Source of the DNA: a virus
Direction: 5' to 3' (one strand)
DNA length: 45,110 nucleotides
Virus record (IMG/VR): IMGVR_UViG_3300032562_000054
Location: 1 to 45,110 of that record
A model generated the notes under the pieces. The model did no database searches. It saw only the letters and a list, made by a program, of their open reading frames with translations, and had not been told where the DNA came from. The stretch's first letter is position 1. Every line of letters starts with the position of its first letter. Positions 30,133 through 39,486 of the stretch are shown in pieces. Position numbers and translations under genes: made by a program.

Positions 30133-30812
30133 TACCAGTTCTCCCCAGTACCAATGCCCGGAAGGCTGCTGTCAATCAGCGGCGGCGCATAAGCCGCACT
30201 GGCGGTCAGGTTGGAGGTCGCAGCGACACTTGGCGTTTCGCCGATCCCCATCTTAGCATTAAGCGTGGCGTTTCCGCGGAGCGCTGTAGCGCCGCTAACC
30301 AGGCTCTTTCCCACGTCTCCAATGGCCCCGAGGAGTTGGTTCTCTTTAGCCGCCTTATAACCCGCGGCCTGAACTTGGTATCCATAGGCTTCCCTCTGCG
30401 CGTTGTAGTGGATCATCGCCGCGTCGAGGGCCCCAAGAGCAGCCGTGCTCGCCCTTTGCCCGCGAAAGGATGACGAGGCGACGTCAAAGCCTGAAGACGC
30501 TTGTTGAGCATTTTGTTCCGAAAGTAATTGCCCGGTTTTGATTTTCTCAGCTTCTTCATTAACGTAGCCTGCGGCCAGAGCCGAGTTTGCGTTAATCTGT
30601 GCAGCGCTCTGAGAGTATCCATAAGACTGCGCCCTTCCGATTCTAGCCGCCACATCGCCAATCGCATCCAGCCCCGTGCTCAGCAAGCTCGATCCCTGAG
30701 CCGCCCGCGCAAGCGTAGCCGGATCGGTCCCGCCGCTTTGCAGACTCAAGTTCCGGCCGAGCCCTGAGGCGAAATCATCGACCGCGTTGAACAGTCCCTC
30801 AAACCCATCCAT
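30132..30812 (-). CDS. Internal virion protein, T7 gp14-like
   Basis: A 226-residue protein with an Ala/Gly/Ser/Gln-rich helical middle (QSAAQINANSALAAGYVNEE, QREAYGYQVQAAGYKAAKEN), the composition typical of T7 gp14-type ejection proteins that insert in the outer membrane. It lies between the gp13-like gene and the peptidase-bearing protein, the T7 gene order. Identity rests on composition, length (T7 gp14 is 196 residues) and context. Confidence 0.75.
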   Translation of the reverse strand: MDGFEGLFNAVDDFASGLGRNLSLQSGGTDPATLARAAQGSSLLSTGLDAIGDVAARIGRAQSYGYSQSAAQINANSALAAGYVNEEAEKIKTGQLLSEQNAQQASSGFDVASSSFRGQRASTAALGALDAAMIHYNAQREAYGYQVQAAGYKAAKENQLLGAIGDVGKSLVSGATALRGNATLNAKMGIGETPSVAATSNLTASAAYAPPLIDSSLPGIGTGENW

Positions 30813-31252
30813 CAGGCGTCTCCAGTTCGCATCAGAGTGAACTCGCCAACTTCACGCCAGGGTCTAAACCCAAGCCACTTAGCCCAGCGCATCGACCTCG
30901 TATAGGGCGTATGCACGGCGATGATCGAGCTTGGATAAACCGCCATCAGCTCCGCAAAGATTTGTTTTGAAACCCTGGCAAAGCTAATTGGGTGCTTGGG
31001 CAGCTCGGTTGTGCTCAGCATCCAAAGCTGGGCTTGGTCTCCCAGAACCGTGGCGGGCGATACACCCCATACGCATAGGAGCATTTCTTCTTCGTTCCAC
31101 ATGCCCCAGCTTGCAAGGCTATGCTCAATGCCAAGCCGCACAGCATCCGTTCCATTAAGCCCTCCCGCCGCACACTCGGCCTCGTCCTCAGTCCTCAGCA
31201 CGAAATCCCCAAGGTCCACTATGTCATGGACTCGCTTAACGACCAGTGTCAC
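30812..31252 (-). CDS. GNAT-like protein, T7 gp13-type
   Basis: A 146-residue protein from GTG 31252, which has GGAGG about 10 bases upstream; the frame is open to 31276. It shows a phage-type acetyltransferase outline: HSLASWGMWNEEEMLLCVWG (strands 2-3), AQLWMLSTTEL, then an Arg/Ser helix and RWAKWLGFRPWREVGEF at the end. T7 gp13, at the same place in the gene order, has this fold and is needed for particle assembly. Enzyme activity is not implied. It overlaps the nozzle gene by 17 bases. Confidence 0.75.
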   Translation of the reverse strand: MTLVVKRVHDIVDLGDFVLRTEDEAECAAGGLNGTDAVRLGIEHSLASWGMWNEEEMLLCVWGVSPATVLGDQAQLWMLSTTELPKHPISFARVSKQIFAELMAVYPSSIIAVHTPYTRSMRWAKWLGFRPWREVGEFTLMRTGDA

Positions 31253-34200
31253 CTTCAACCACCTCCGCAATAACACCGAGCACCGAAGCGGGCAGCGGAT
31301 CGGTTGTTTGGATGTATACCTCAGCGGGCGTGTTCCAGTCCCCCGGAATGATCGTCCGCACGTCTCCAGTAATTAGCGGCGTGGGCGTCTGGATCGGCGC
31401 CATTACGTCCTGAACCGGAACCATGTTGTCGAAGCTGGGCCCCACGTAGAGTCCTCGAGTTTGATCAAGCCGCAGCGTAACTGCCGGAAGGAACTTTCTT
31501 TTTCCCTGAACCGTTCCGGCGCCGCCAGAGATATCAAGGTAGAGAGTTTGAAGTTGGCAGGTATAGGACAGTCCCACCACGATGTTCGTAGCGTACCTAG
31601 GAAGAGTAACACTTCCGCCGGAGACTGTCAAGCCAGAAACAACTTCACCGTCAGCCAAAGCTACAACCTCTTTCCCTTCAAGATGACTCAGCCCCGAAAG
31701 GAAGTTCGTCGGCACTGCAATGTCCCAAGTCCCAGGCTGCTGCGGCAGTGCAACCAGCCCTGAAGGATCGTTCGGGATCAAATCAAGCAACGGCAGCAAC
31801 GGAATACCTTCAATCGTGTTTGAGTCGATGATGTTCGTGATCTGAACCTTACCGCCGGCAATATGAATAATGTTTCCGATGCTCACGCTCTCGAACGGCC
31901 CCGGAAGCGTCGAGGAAGAAGTTTGAAGATAAACCTCAGTGATCTTCGGCGTGGTCCCAATCGGGTTGCGCTCCGGCCCGAACACTGTGGTGTAAACATT
32001 CGTCAACGGAATGTTTACATAGCCCGCCCCGGAGTCAGCTTCAATCGAGTATATCCGCTGGTTTTGTGGAGTAGTGCTGTAGTAATACGGTTGCCAGGTA
32101 CACACCATGGTTACAGTTGAACCAGCCGCAAGGGTAGCTGAGCCCTTGGTTCGACCGCCGTATCCAGTGGTGGTTGCGTCACTCGGCGGCGCAGTTGTGG
32201 CGATAGCACCGCCGGCAGGAACACTGGCATACCCACCGTAGCCAGCATTGTACTTATTATAGTACGGCCCCAACACAGGGCCTGAAAGCATCCCGGACCC
32301 GTTCACAGTGTAAACACCGGATTGAAAATTGCCTGGCGTAGCTTCCAGTGTACCGCCCCCGATGTTATCAGGGTACTGCATACCGCTTACGCCAAACGAG
32401 CCAAACGGCGCGGCGTAGTAACCAGAGTCTTGGCTGGTATTCGGGATGCTGAACACCATGTCAGTTGTCAGCGTAGTGAACTGGTAAAACTGAGCGTTGT
32501 TGAACATCTGCCTGTACGGACCCGAAGGTGGATAGCCTCCATAGCCGTAGGCCCACCAGTCCCTCGTGATCGTCGTTGGATCAGAAATCTCCCGGGTCAT
32601 GAAGAAATCAATCACGCCGCCAGGGCCAGGATCCCAACACAAACTCCCGCTGATCGTAATTTGAGGAATGCCCAGGGCCGATCCACCGTTATACTGAATC
32701 CCGTACATTTCCATGCCGTAGTTCACGGCGCTGTCGTTATTTAAAATCTGGCCGTTGACCTTCACGTTCAGTGTGCCTGTGTAGCTCGGATCGAGCGCCA
32801 CGTCGAACATGAAGAAGTTCTCCACGCCTAGCGTGGACTGCACGAGGTATGTTTCAGTTGGGCCTGTTATCGGAGTGGTGCAGACGTGAACGAGGCTTTT
32901 CGTGTTGTCAGTATAATACGCAAATGCCTCCACATCAGGGAACGTCTTGGGGTAGCTCAGCCCGCAGTCAACAAACCAAGCCTCTTCGACGTCGTTATAC
33001 ATCCGGTCGTCAAGCCGCTCGATGCACTGGTACCACGAGTTGCAAGGCGTCCCGCCGGAGTACCCCTGGAGCAGCCGATTAACAATGAAGTAAACCGCGT
33101 TGATTTCGCCTTCAGGCACCACACAGACAGAAAGAAACTCCCCTTGCGTGTCATGCCGAGCCCAGGCGTAGATCTCTTGGTCCGGGACATACGTTAGGCT
33201 CAGCGCAATGCCGTCGTCGCGGATGCACCAGACGAGCTTAAAGGGAACCTCACTCCACGCCCAGTAGTCAATCGTGTGGTTGAAAAACAGGTGGTTGGCG
33301 AGCATGCTCCGGTCGGAGCCTTGGTAGGACTGAAGGTAGTAGTTGAAGGCCAAGTCCCGGACGATACTGCCTTTGTTCTCCACGTAGAGGATATCGTAGT
33401 TGATGATCAGCGGCGTGACGTTGCTTGCGCCTACGCTGGCTTGGTACTTCGCAGTGATGTTGCTCGCGGTAAGCGCCGCGCCGGTTGCTCCAGCGGAGAT
33501 CAGGAACGAGCCGCCAGTCGTGAACGTAACCAACCCGGTGCTCATCGGCACCATGCTAACCACAGTGTTGACTTCCCGCGCGGACAGGCTTACGTTGATG
33601 GCGTCCGACGCCTGAGCGATCTGGCTCCGGTTGAAGTTGTTGTAGTTTCCGGGTTGGCTAAAGTCCAGGTTTTCTGGAGAATAGGTTCCGCCGCCGAACA
33701 CCCGGCGCTGATCGTAATAGCTCACGCAGACAGGATACTTCGGGTGAATGTCAGACACGGTAGAATTAAACGTGGCGCCTGAGCCGCCCGCGCCAGTTGC
33801 GGTGATGCTCGGCGCCGAACTGTAATTTTTCCCGGGGTTGGTGAGGTACGCCCCGATGCAGGTATTGGTGCCGTTATTGATGATCGCGTAGCCTGCCGCA
33901 CCAGTACCACCACCGCCAGATATCGTAAGCGGAAGATAGCTCAGGCTCGGGTACGTGCCGTAGGTATAGCCGCTGCCGGGGTTGTTCACGCTTATGCTGG
34001 TAAGCTGGCCGCCGGACCAGGGGTCGACGTTCGTCGGGGGAGTCTTGCTGAAGTCCGGCACGATCCCGTTGTCAACGAAGCTCGGGGCCAGCGTGCTTCC
34101 GATAAAGCCCCAGAGGCTCGTGATCGGATCAGACCTATCAATCGGCCCGTACTTGAACACGTTGTAGTACGCGATCGGCTCCCCGGGCCAGCTCCACGTC

Positions 34201-34829
34201 AGGTCAATCACATGGTTGTCGTCGCCGGAGAGCGGGCTGTTGCTCTCAACGATGATCGGAACCGAGCTAAGGCTTTCCTCTTTTCCGTCCAGGCTTACCG
34301 CCGTCACGGCATAGCTGAAATAATTTCCGGGAGTGTACTTACCTGTCGCCGCGGTAAACTGCGGGCTAGGCATCTGAGTCCCAACCGCAATCACGCTGTA
34401 GCTGAAGCTCGTAAGCGAGTTCCGGCTCAGCTCCGCGGGCGGATAGCTCGGATGCGTGATCGTCATTACGTCTGCGCTTTGCGCAAACTTCAGCAGCGCA
34501 ATATCCGCCGCAACATAGGGCGTCGTTACCGTGGCCTCAAGCACACCTTGAAACCAGGCGTTGACGTAGAGGTTGCCAAACTCCAACACGTACCCGGTGG
34601 ATGAGTCCACAATAAACGGGATCAGGCGCTGAGGCGTTGCGTTTTGAGGATCAGCGGTAAAGGAAATAAACCTCGTGCCGGGCCGGTTACTGGCGCCGCC
34701 TCGGAAATCCGCGAAGAAGTTCCGCATCAGGGCCGCGCCCGCAGCGTACTTATCCAGGTCCACTCGGGCGAACAGGTTCGGTGAAAGCTCGCCCGAGGTA
34801 AATGCGGATTGAATATCAGAGTAAGCCAT
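31236..34829 (-). CDS. Tail nozzle protein (T7 gp12-like tail tubular protein B)
   Basis: A 1197-residue protein. The N-terminus (FTSGELSPNLFARVDLDKYA, then GGASNRPGTRFISF) is the signature of phage nozzle/tail-tubular B proteins. Long beta-rich blocks follow, with Gly/Tyr/Pro-rich segments (residues about 270-350 and 850-960) that could be surface loops. It is larger than T7 gp12 (794 residues), so it carries insertions. It should form the distal tail tube that binds fibres. Starts in a TAATG overlap with the adaptor gene. Confidence 0.88.
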   Translation of the reverse strand: MAYSDIQSAFTSGELSPNLFARVDLDKYAAGAALMRNFFADFRGGASNRPGTRFISFTADPQNATPQRLIPFIVDSSTGYVLEFGNLYVNAWFQGVLEATVTTPYVAADIALLKFAQSADVMTITHPSYPPAELSRNSLTSFSYSVIAVGTQMPSPQFTAATGKYTPGNYFSYAVTAVSLDGKEESLSSVPIIVESNSPLSGDDNHVIDLTWSWPGEPIAYYNVFKYGPIDRSDPITSLWGFIGSTLAPSFVDNGIVPDFSKTPPTNVDPWSGGQLTSISVNNPGSGYTYGTYPSLSYLPLTISGGGGTGAAGYAIINNGTNTCIGAYLTNPGKNYSSAPSITATGAGGSGATFNSTVSDIHPKYPVCVSYYDQRRVFGGGTYSPENLDFSQPGNYNNFNRSQIAQASDAINVSLSAREVNTVVSMVPMSTGLVTFTTGGSFLISAGATGAALTASNITAKYQASVGASNVTPLIINYDILYVENKGSIVRDLAFNYYLQSYQGSDRSMLANHLFFNHTIDYWAWSEVPFKLVWCIRDDGIALSLTYVPDQEIYAWARHDTQGEFLSVCVVPEGEINAVYFIVNRLLQGYSGGTPCNSWYQCIERLDDRMYNDVEEAWFVDCGLSYPKTFPDVEAFAYYTDNTKSLVHVCTTPITGPTETYLVQSTLGVENFFMFDVALDPSYTGTLNVKVNGQILNNDSAVNYGMEMYGIQYNGGSALGIPQITISGSLCWDPGPGGVIDFFMTREISDPTTITRDWWAYGYGGYPPSGPYRQMFNNAQFYQFTTLTTDMVFSIPNTSQDSGYYAAPFGSFGVSGMQYPDNIGGGTLEATPGNFQSGVYTVNGSGMLSGPVLGPYYNKYNAGYGGYASVPAGGAIATTAPPSDATTTGYGGRTKGSATLAAGSTVTMVCTWQPYYYSTTPQNQRIYSIEADSGAGYVNIPLTNVYTTVFGPERNPIGTTPKITEVYLQTSSSTLPGPFESVSIGNIIHIAGGKVQITNIIDSNTIEGIPLLPLLDLIPNDPSGLVALPQQPGTWDIAVPTNFLSGLSHLEGKEVVALADGEVVSGLTVSGGSVTLPRYATNIVVGLSYTCQLQTLYLDISGGAGTVQGKRKFLPAVTLRLDQTRGLYVGPSFDNMVPVQDVMAPIQTPTPLITGDVRTIIPGDWNTPAEVYIQTTDPLPASVLGVIAEVVEGDTGR

Positions 34830-35617
34830 TATTCACCCCAGCTCACATTGTCCCAGGAATTGTACCAGGTTCCCAGCGTGGGCACTCCACTATCCCGCTC
34901 GCCGACAAAGCTAGGCCAGCCCCGGGTTTGGATCCAGTCCGGGGTGTGGTCCGTACTTGGCACGCTCTCGTTTCCGTCCGCCACCCGAGCCTGAATCAGC
35001 GCGTCATTTGCGGCCTGGATGTAACTCGTCTTCATCGCAGCGTTGCCCGTCAGCGGAGTGACCAGCTTGCTTGCCAGCGCCGCAATGAAGGCGTTCTCGA
35101 ACAGCGGATCAAACAGGTCCGGGTCGTTCTCATCCCGGGTGTAGACCGCTATGGCGTTTTGGATGTTGGTCAGCACCACTCGCACCCGGCCGGTCGAGCT
35201 TGTGATCCCGCCCGTAGTCGTTGAAACTTGTTGGTTCCCAACTAAAAACCTGTTTGCGCGGCTAGGCATAGCCCAAGAGTTTGTGAACAGGCTGTCGCCA
35301 ACCTGAGGCACTCCCACTCCAGTGTTAACCGGCGGCTGGCACAGCAGGTACCGCAGCTTGATGCAGTCTGCAGGATAGGCATACATATACCGCCAGGGGT
35401 ATTGCGACGTACCCTCAGCCAGGCTTCCGATCTGAGTCAGCGCCAGGGTTTCTCGCGCAAATCCCCAGTGTGCACCGCGAAGCAACATCTGCCGCAGCTT
35501 ATCATACCACAGCTTTACATTCGCGGCTGCGGTGCTGGCCTCATCAAACGAGGCTATAAGAGTCCGGGCTCCGACCTCGGAAAGCGCCCGGTTAGCTACG
35601 TCCACTTGCGAGGTCAT
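34829..35617 (-). CDS. Tail tube adaptor (T7 gp11-like tail tubular protein A)
   Basis: A 262-residue protein beginning MTSQVDVANRALSEVGARTL, with LWYDKLRQMLLRGAHWGFAR and YPWRYMYAYPADCIKLRYLL, a pattern shared by tail tubular protein A of many podoviruses. It joins portal and nozzle. The size is near T7 gp11 (196) plus extra loops. Start ATG 35617 with a GGAGA-type site upstream. Neighbouring nozzle gene confirms the assignment. Confidence 0.87.
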   Translation of the reverse strand: MTSQVDVANRALSEVGARTLIASFDEASTAAANVKLWYDKLRQMLLRGAHWGFARETLALTQIGSLAEGTSQYPWRYMYAYPADCIKLRYLLCQPPVNTGVGVPQVGDSLFTNSWAMPSRANRFLVGNQQVSTTTGGITSSTGRVRVVLTNIQNAIAVYTRDENDPDLFDPLFENAFIAALASKLVTPLTGNAAMKTSYIQAANDALIQARVADGNESVPSTDHTPDWIQTRGWPSFVGERDSGVPTLGTWYNSWDNVSWGE

Positions 35618-35626
35618 CCCGGTCTC

Positions 35627-36010
35627 CTATACGTGCAGCATGATGGTGAAGAGCTGAATCAAGAAATGCTCAGCTGCTGGAAACACCGCAAAGCTAACCT
35701 TAAACAGAAGGATAACCCCTGAAAGTGAGCTTCCCAGCACCACAATGTTACGCCAAGCAAACTGCCAAGTGCTCATCATACCGACTGGCTTTGTAGCATT
35801 CGGCGCCAGCCCAATCGCGTGCTTGATCGTGGCAAGGTCTGAGTTGACACTTTGAAAGTTGCTTTCAGTTATCGTGACGTGATCGTCCAGCTTCTGGACA
35901 ACCTCGCCAAGCTCCTTTTGCAACTCTCGGTTCGTCACGGCCTTGGGCGGAGCCGGCGCTGGTTTTGGCGGCTCCAGGTTAAGGATCTTCTCGTGCGGGC
36001 CTCTAGCCAT
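35627..36010 (-). CDS. Coiled-coil protein with one membrane span, 127 residues
   Basis: ATG 36010 overlaps the end of the staple-like gene; the longer open frame is not used because this start fits the overlap. Begins MARGPHEKILNLEPPKPAPA (Pro-rich), then a helix that can form a coiled coil (NRELQKELGEVVQKLDDHVT, residues about 28-70), then one membrane span near residues 91-110 (NIVVLGSSLSGVILLF) and a second hydrophobic stretch. Could be XhlA-like/holin-associated or an envelope-interacting virion component. Its place between staple-like and tail genes favours the latter weakly. Confidence 0.65.
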   Translation of the reverse strand: MARGPHEKILNLEPPKPAPAPPKAVTNRELQKELGEVVQKLDDHVTITESNFQSVNSDLATIKHAIGLAPNATKPVGMMSTWQFAWRNIVVLGSSLSGVILLFKVSFAVFPAAEHFLIQLFTIMLHV

Positions 36011-36311
36011 TATACGCCCCGTAGAGACGCGAGCCGGGGTTGGGCTTTTCTTTACCACCTTCAGCCTCATCTTCCTCTGGAGATTCCAGTTCTAATGTTT
36101 GAAACCGCAGCCGTATGGTCGGCTCTTCCCCGTACAACGCCATGTGACAAAGCACTGCAATGCCCTCGACGTTGATCTTCTGACCAAGCGTCAAGCCGCG
36201 GTAGTCAACCCCGACTTTTTCCAGCACATCCTGCGAAAGCGTGATCTCGAGTCCCCACGGGTCTTCGACTTGAGTAACATCGAACGGGGGCATTCCAGCT
36301 TCATCAGCCAT
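36003..36311 (-). CDS. Capsid staple-like protein, 102 residues
   Basis: Starts at ATG 36311 with TAGGAG upstream. The core GLEITLSQDVLEKVGVDYRG, followed by GQKINVEGIAVLCHMALY and IRLRFQTLEL, resembles small capsid staple proteins that clamp neighbouring capsomers. The tail is acidic then Gly/Asn-rich. Placement among late head and tail genes agrees. The family link is by pattern and is moderate. Confidence 0.55.
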   Translation of the reverse strand: MADEAGMPPFDVTQVEDPWGLEITLSQDVLEKVGVDYRGLTLGQKINVEGIAVLCHMALYGEEPTIRLRFQTLELESPEEDEAEGGKEKPNPGSRLYGAYNG

Positions 36312-36320
36312 AGCTGTCTC

Positions 36321-38822
36321 CTAGTTAACTGCGTTGACACCGATGTTCGAGATGGTGTAGGCGCCCGATCCGTACACCGCAGCGGTGGTCACCTGAAGCT
36401 TAACCCACTTGTAAGCGGTGTTGGCGAGGCTTACAGCGTAAGCTCCGTTACCAGCCGCGGTCATGGTCGAGCCCGTTGCCTGCACCCAGTTGGTTCCATC
36501 CATCGAACCATAAAGCGTAACCACCGGCTGGGTCGTGACCGTCGGACCACCAGCCAGCACCATGAACGCGGTGATGAGCTTGGTGCCTTCGACATACAGC
36601 GGAGTCGTGGCGGTGCCCAGTGTGCCGAGCACAAAGTTACTTGCAGTCTGAGCCACGCTGTTATACATCGACGCAAGCGGGTTGGTCGCCGCGTAGAAGT
36701 CCCGAGCCTGCCGGATTAGCGGCATTGCCATAGGAGGCAACTCAAGCGAGGTGATCGTGACCGTAACGGTCGTTGAGGTACCGCCGCAGTTGAAGAACCT
36801 CCAGCGGCGACGCCCGGCCACCGGAATCGCTGGCATCGAGATAATGCCAGTGGCTGTGATCGGGTCCGAGGTCCAGATATCGGTGAAGTTGGTACCACCC
36901 CGGGACTCTTGCAGGATCGCAAACACGGCGGTAGCCGTACCGAGGGTTAGCGCCGAGACGTTGATTTCGGAACTGACCCAAGCGCCCGAGCCAGCCGCCG
37001 AAGCAACCACCGTGCCCAGCACCGAACCCGCTCCAGCGAAGGCCGTGGCGTTCTGGTCAACCTGGGAAATCGCCGTTGCAACACTAACGCCAAGTTCCTT
37101 GTTGGTCGAGCCATTGGCGATGTTCATCTGCGGAACGCTGGCCGCGATCTGCGAGAGCGACGTCACTGCGGTTACAGTAGAAACCGTCGTCACGGTAGTC
37201 ACCGTGGGAAGAGTTCCGCCGCCGATGTTGACGTTGGCCGAGCTGCCATAAGACGAGATCGGCGCCGGCTGTCCCGCACGCAGTCCCACGCCCTGAACCG
37301 TAAGTACAGTGCCGGTGGTGGTGCACTGCACTCGGAAGTATTTATACCCTGCAAGCGGGGCGCGGTAGGTACCAGCCGCCGAGATCGTCAGTGCGCCAAG
37401 GGTCTGCGACTTTACTTCCTGAACCGGGATGGTATCCCAGGTCGCTTGGGTAACGTCGTTAGTACCTTGAACCGTCAGCACCGTCGTCGTTACCGCGGAG
37501 ATCTGAAGGTAAACCTCGGCGAAGTTGCTGCAGTCAATCGGGCCAACAAGCGTCTGGCCAGACGTGACCGTGTAGGTCCAAGGCGCCGGAAGTACAGCAC
37601 TTGCTGTCCCGGTCGGAACCAGGCTGGCATAGACCGTGCCTGAGGTATACGCCGTCATGTTGGCACGGATATACATCAGGTTGTTGCCGGTGCCCACCGG
37701 AGCGTTTACCAGCCACAGGCCCGGAGCAGTAGCAGTCTGAGCAACCTGTGCGGTCGGGCTGCTGATCGGAGTGCCGTTGATGTTGGTCCAGGTAGAACCG
37801 TCCGGAGACGACTGGAACGTGACCGTGCCCGAGAACTGGCCAGTGGCCCCGGGGCCGTTGAACAGCGAAAGGAAATGGGTGCAGCCCGGTTCAACTTGCC
37901 ACTGCACCGTCGCGTTCAGCGCAGCCATGGAGTTGGTGCTGGGCTGCGAAAGCAACTGAGCCGTGTTCACGTTGACCGCGATCTCACTGCTTGGCGTCGG
38001 CGAAGTCAGGTCAGTGTGAAGCTGGGCCAGCGCCGTGTTGGCAGTGGTCTGCGCTGCGGCTGTAGCAAGGCCGGAGGTTTGCGTCGCAATAGTCGCAAGA
38101 GAAGTATTTCCGGTGGTCTGCGCCGCCGCGGTTGCCAGTCCCGTAGTGTTCGTGGCAATCGTACTCAGGCTGTTGTTGCCAGTCGTCTGCGCGGCCGACG
38201 TTGCAGCCCCGCTGGGAAGCGGCAGGCTTGCCGCGGATACCGGCACGGTCTGGTCGTTGGCGATGTTAACTGCCAGCGAGTTTGCCGTGGCTTTCGCCCC
38301 GAGCGTGCTTGGCAGCTGCCCGCTGATTTGGCTTTGAAGCGCGCTCGTCGCAGCGCCTGAGGCCAGGGCCGGCGTACCAACCACAGTAACGCTAAGCGTC
38401 CCGGTCAAAGCTGAATAGATACTCGCCAGCGTGCTATTGCCCGTGGCTTGAGCCGTAGCCGTAGCCGCGGCCGCAGTATTCGTCACGATGCTCGCAAGCG
38501 AGGTATTACCTGTGGTCTGGTTCGCGGCTGTTGCAGCCCCGGTCGGCAGAGGCGCCGGCGAGTTGATGCTTACGCTCTGAACCGAGAACGGCTCCCAAGG
38601 CGCAACTGGGCTATATGGAACGTACGCTCCGGCCTGAACCAGATACGCGTTGAGTCCTGTTCCGGTGTCTTGCCAGAAGAACTGGGTGCCCACCGCATCA
38701 ATATAAAGCAAGTCCACGAAGCCACCTCCTCCTCCGCCACCGCCGCCCGATGCGGCCACACTGAGCAAATACGCAATTGTAGAGGCCAGGGTGGCCTGAT
38801 CGGTTTGCGGGTAGCCTGTCAT
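36321..38822 (-). CDS. Large beta-rich virion protein with short tandem repeats, 833 residues
   Basis: Starts at ATG 38822 in a TGATG overlap. After the first 24 residues comes a run of nine Gly, then residues about 95-290 hold five copies of a repeat around GAATSAAQTTGNxSLxxIxT. The rest consists of beta-sandwich-like modules (ATGQFSGTVTFQSSPDGSTW, VVTLYGSMDGTNWVQATG) as in phage fibre, decoration or cell-binding proteins. No enzymatic motif. It probably lies on the capsid or tail outside; being before the tail genes, a head fibre or spike is possible. Confidence 0.75.
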   Translation of the reverse strand: MTGYPQTDQATLASTIAYLLSVAASGGGGGGGGGFVDLLYIDAVGTQFFWQDTGTGLNAYLVQAGAYVPYSPVAPWEPFSVQSVSINSPAPLPTGAATAANQTTGNTSLASIVTNTAAAATATAQATGNSTLASIYSALTGTLSVTVVGTPALASGAATSALQSQISGQLPSTLGAKATANSLAVNIANDQTVPVSAASLPLPSGAATSAAQTTGNNSLSTIATNTTGLATAAAQTTGNTSLATIATQTSGLATAAAQTTANTALAQLHTDLTSPTPSSEIAVNVNTAQLLSQPSTNSMAALNATVQWQVEPGCTHFLSLFNGPGATGQFSGTVTFQSSPDGSTWTNINGTPISSPTAQVAQTATAPGLWLVNAPVGTGNNLMYIRANMTAYTSGTVYASLVPTGTASAVLPAPWTYTVTSGQTLVGPIDCSNFAEVYLQISAVTTTVLTVQGTNDVTQATWDTIPVQEVKSQTLGALTISAAGTYRAPLAGYKYFRVQCTTTGTVLTVQGVGLRAGQPAPISSYGSSANVNIGGGTLPTVTTVTTVSTVTAVTSLSQIAASVPQMNIANGSTNKELGVSVATAISQVDQNATAFAGAGSVLGTVVASAAGSGAWVSSEINVSALTLGTATAVFAILQESRGGTNFTDIWTSDPITATGIISMPAIPVAGRRRWRFFNCGGTSTTVTVTITSLELPPMAMPLIRQARDFYAATNPLASMYNSVAQTASNFVLGTLGTATTPLYVEGTKLITAFMVLAGGPTVTTQPVVTLYGSMDGTNWVQATGSTMTAAGNGAYAVSLANTAYKWVKLQVTTAAVYGSGAYTISNIGVNAVN
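38010..38570 (-). repeat. Five degenerate tandem repeats in the 833-residue virion protein
   Basis: Units of about 22-23 codons, e.g. LATAAAQTTGNTSLATIATQ, visible at roughly 38550, 38480, 38210, 38140 and 38070. They form a stalk-like region. Confidence 0.7.
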
Positions 38823-39073
38823 CAGAGGAGCCCCACAAAGTTAGTCGTGCTGCTAAGCACCGCCGCCAGCGGAAGCACAGTTCCCGCCGTAATGCTCGTC
38901 AGCGTCACGCTCGAGCCGTCAGCCATAGTGATCACGCCACTGCCCCCGGTGACGCAAAGAACGCCCCGGCAAGGAATGGCGAGACTCGTAGCAAGCGAAA
39001 CAACCCCAGTGTACATCTGGGAAGTTTCAACCATGCTAATGTGCTGACGCAGAACACCAGTTAAGTCAGCCAT
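38822..39073 (-). CDS. Spike-base-like small virion protein, 83 residues
   Basis: ATG 39073 is preferred because GGAGGG lies 5-10 bases upstream; the frame opens at 39103. The segment IPCRGVLCVTGGSGVITMAD, then GSSVTLTSITAGTVLPL, follows the pattern of small phage spike-base proteins, a beta barrel that anchors a spike. The next gene is the large repeat protein, which it may hold. The family assignment is by pattern. Confidence 0.6.
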   Translation of the reverse strand: MADLTGVLRQHISMVETSQMYTGVVSLATSLAIPCRGVLCVTGGSGVITMADGSSVTLTSITAGTVLPLAAVLSSTTNFVGLL

Positions 39074-39120
39074 GATACCCTCCAGGTAAAATGAAGGGGG
39101 CACACGGCCCCCTCCGAAGT

Positions 39121-39456
39121 TTAGTTAGTTTTGCGGCTCCGACCTTTCGCCGCGATGGTCTCTTCCGCGTTGGCTGACATATCCGCCACCGAGATCACCG
39201 GAGTGTTGTCGGCCTGCGGCCCATCCACCAGCATCATCTCGCCCGGATCTCCGCCCTGCAGTCGCAGGCCATCAACCGGGTTAAGCGAGGCGTGTGGGTT
39301 GGCACGGTAGTACTCCTCCATCGCCGCCTCAGCCTCATCGTTCATCGGGATCATGTGCGGACCGGGAGTACCGGACCACTCAATAACCGAGTCCCGCTTG
39401 ATGAGGTGCGGAGGGAAGAAAGAGTCCTGAGTCAGTTTGTAACGAGGAAGAGCCAT
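39121..39456 (-). CDS. Hypothetical head protein, 111 residues
   Basis: Begins MALPRYKLTQDSFFPPHLIK, with an acidic helix (NDEAEAAMEEYYR, about 39-51) and a basic end (AKGRSRKTN). Similar short proteins often follow the capsid gene in podoviruses. Start ATG 39456 has a GGACA-type weak site. Lies between cement protein and spike-base-like genes. Function unknown. Confidence 0.75.
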   Translation of the reverse strand: MALPRYKLTQDSFFPPHLIKRDSVIEWSGTPGPHMIPMNDEAEAAMEEYYRANPHASLNPVDGLRLQGGDPGEMMLVDGPQADNTPVISVADMSANAEETIAAKGRSRKTN

Positions 39457-39486
39457 CGGGGAATGTCCTTAGTTAAAGCCAGACGC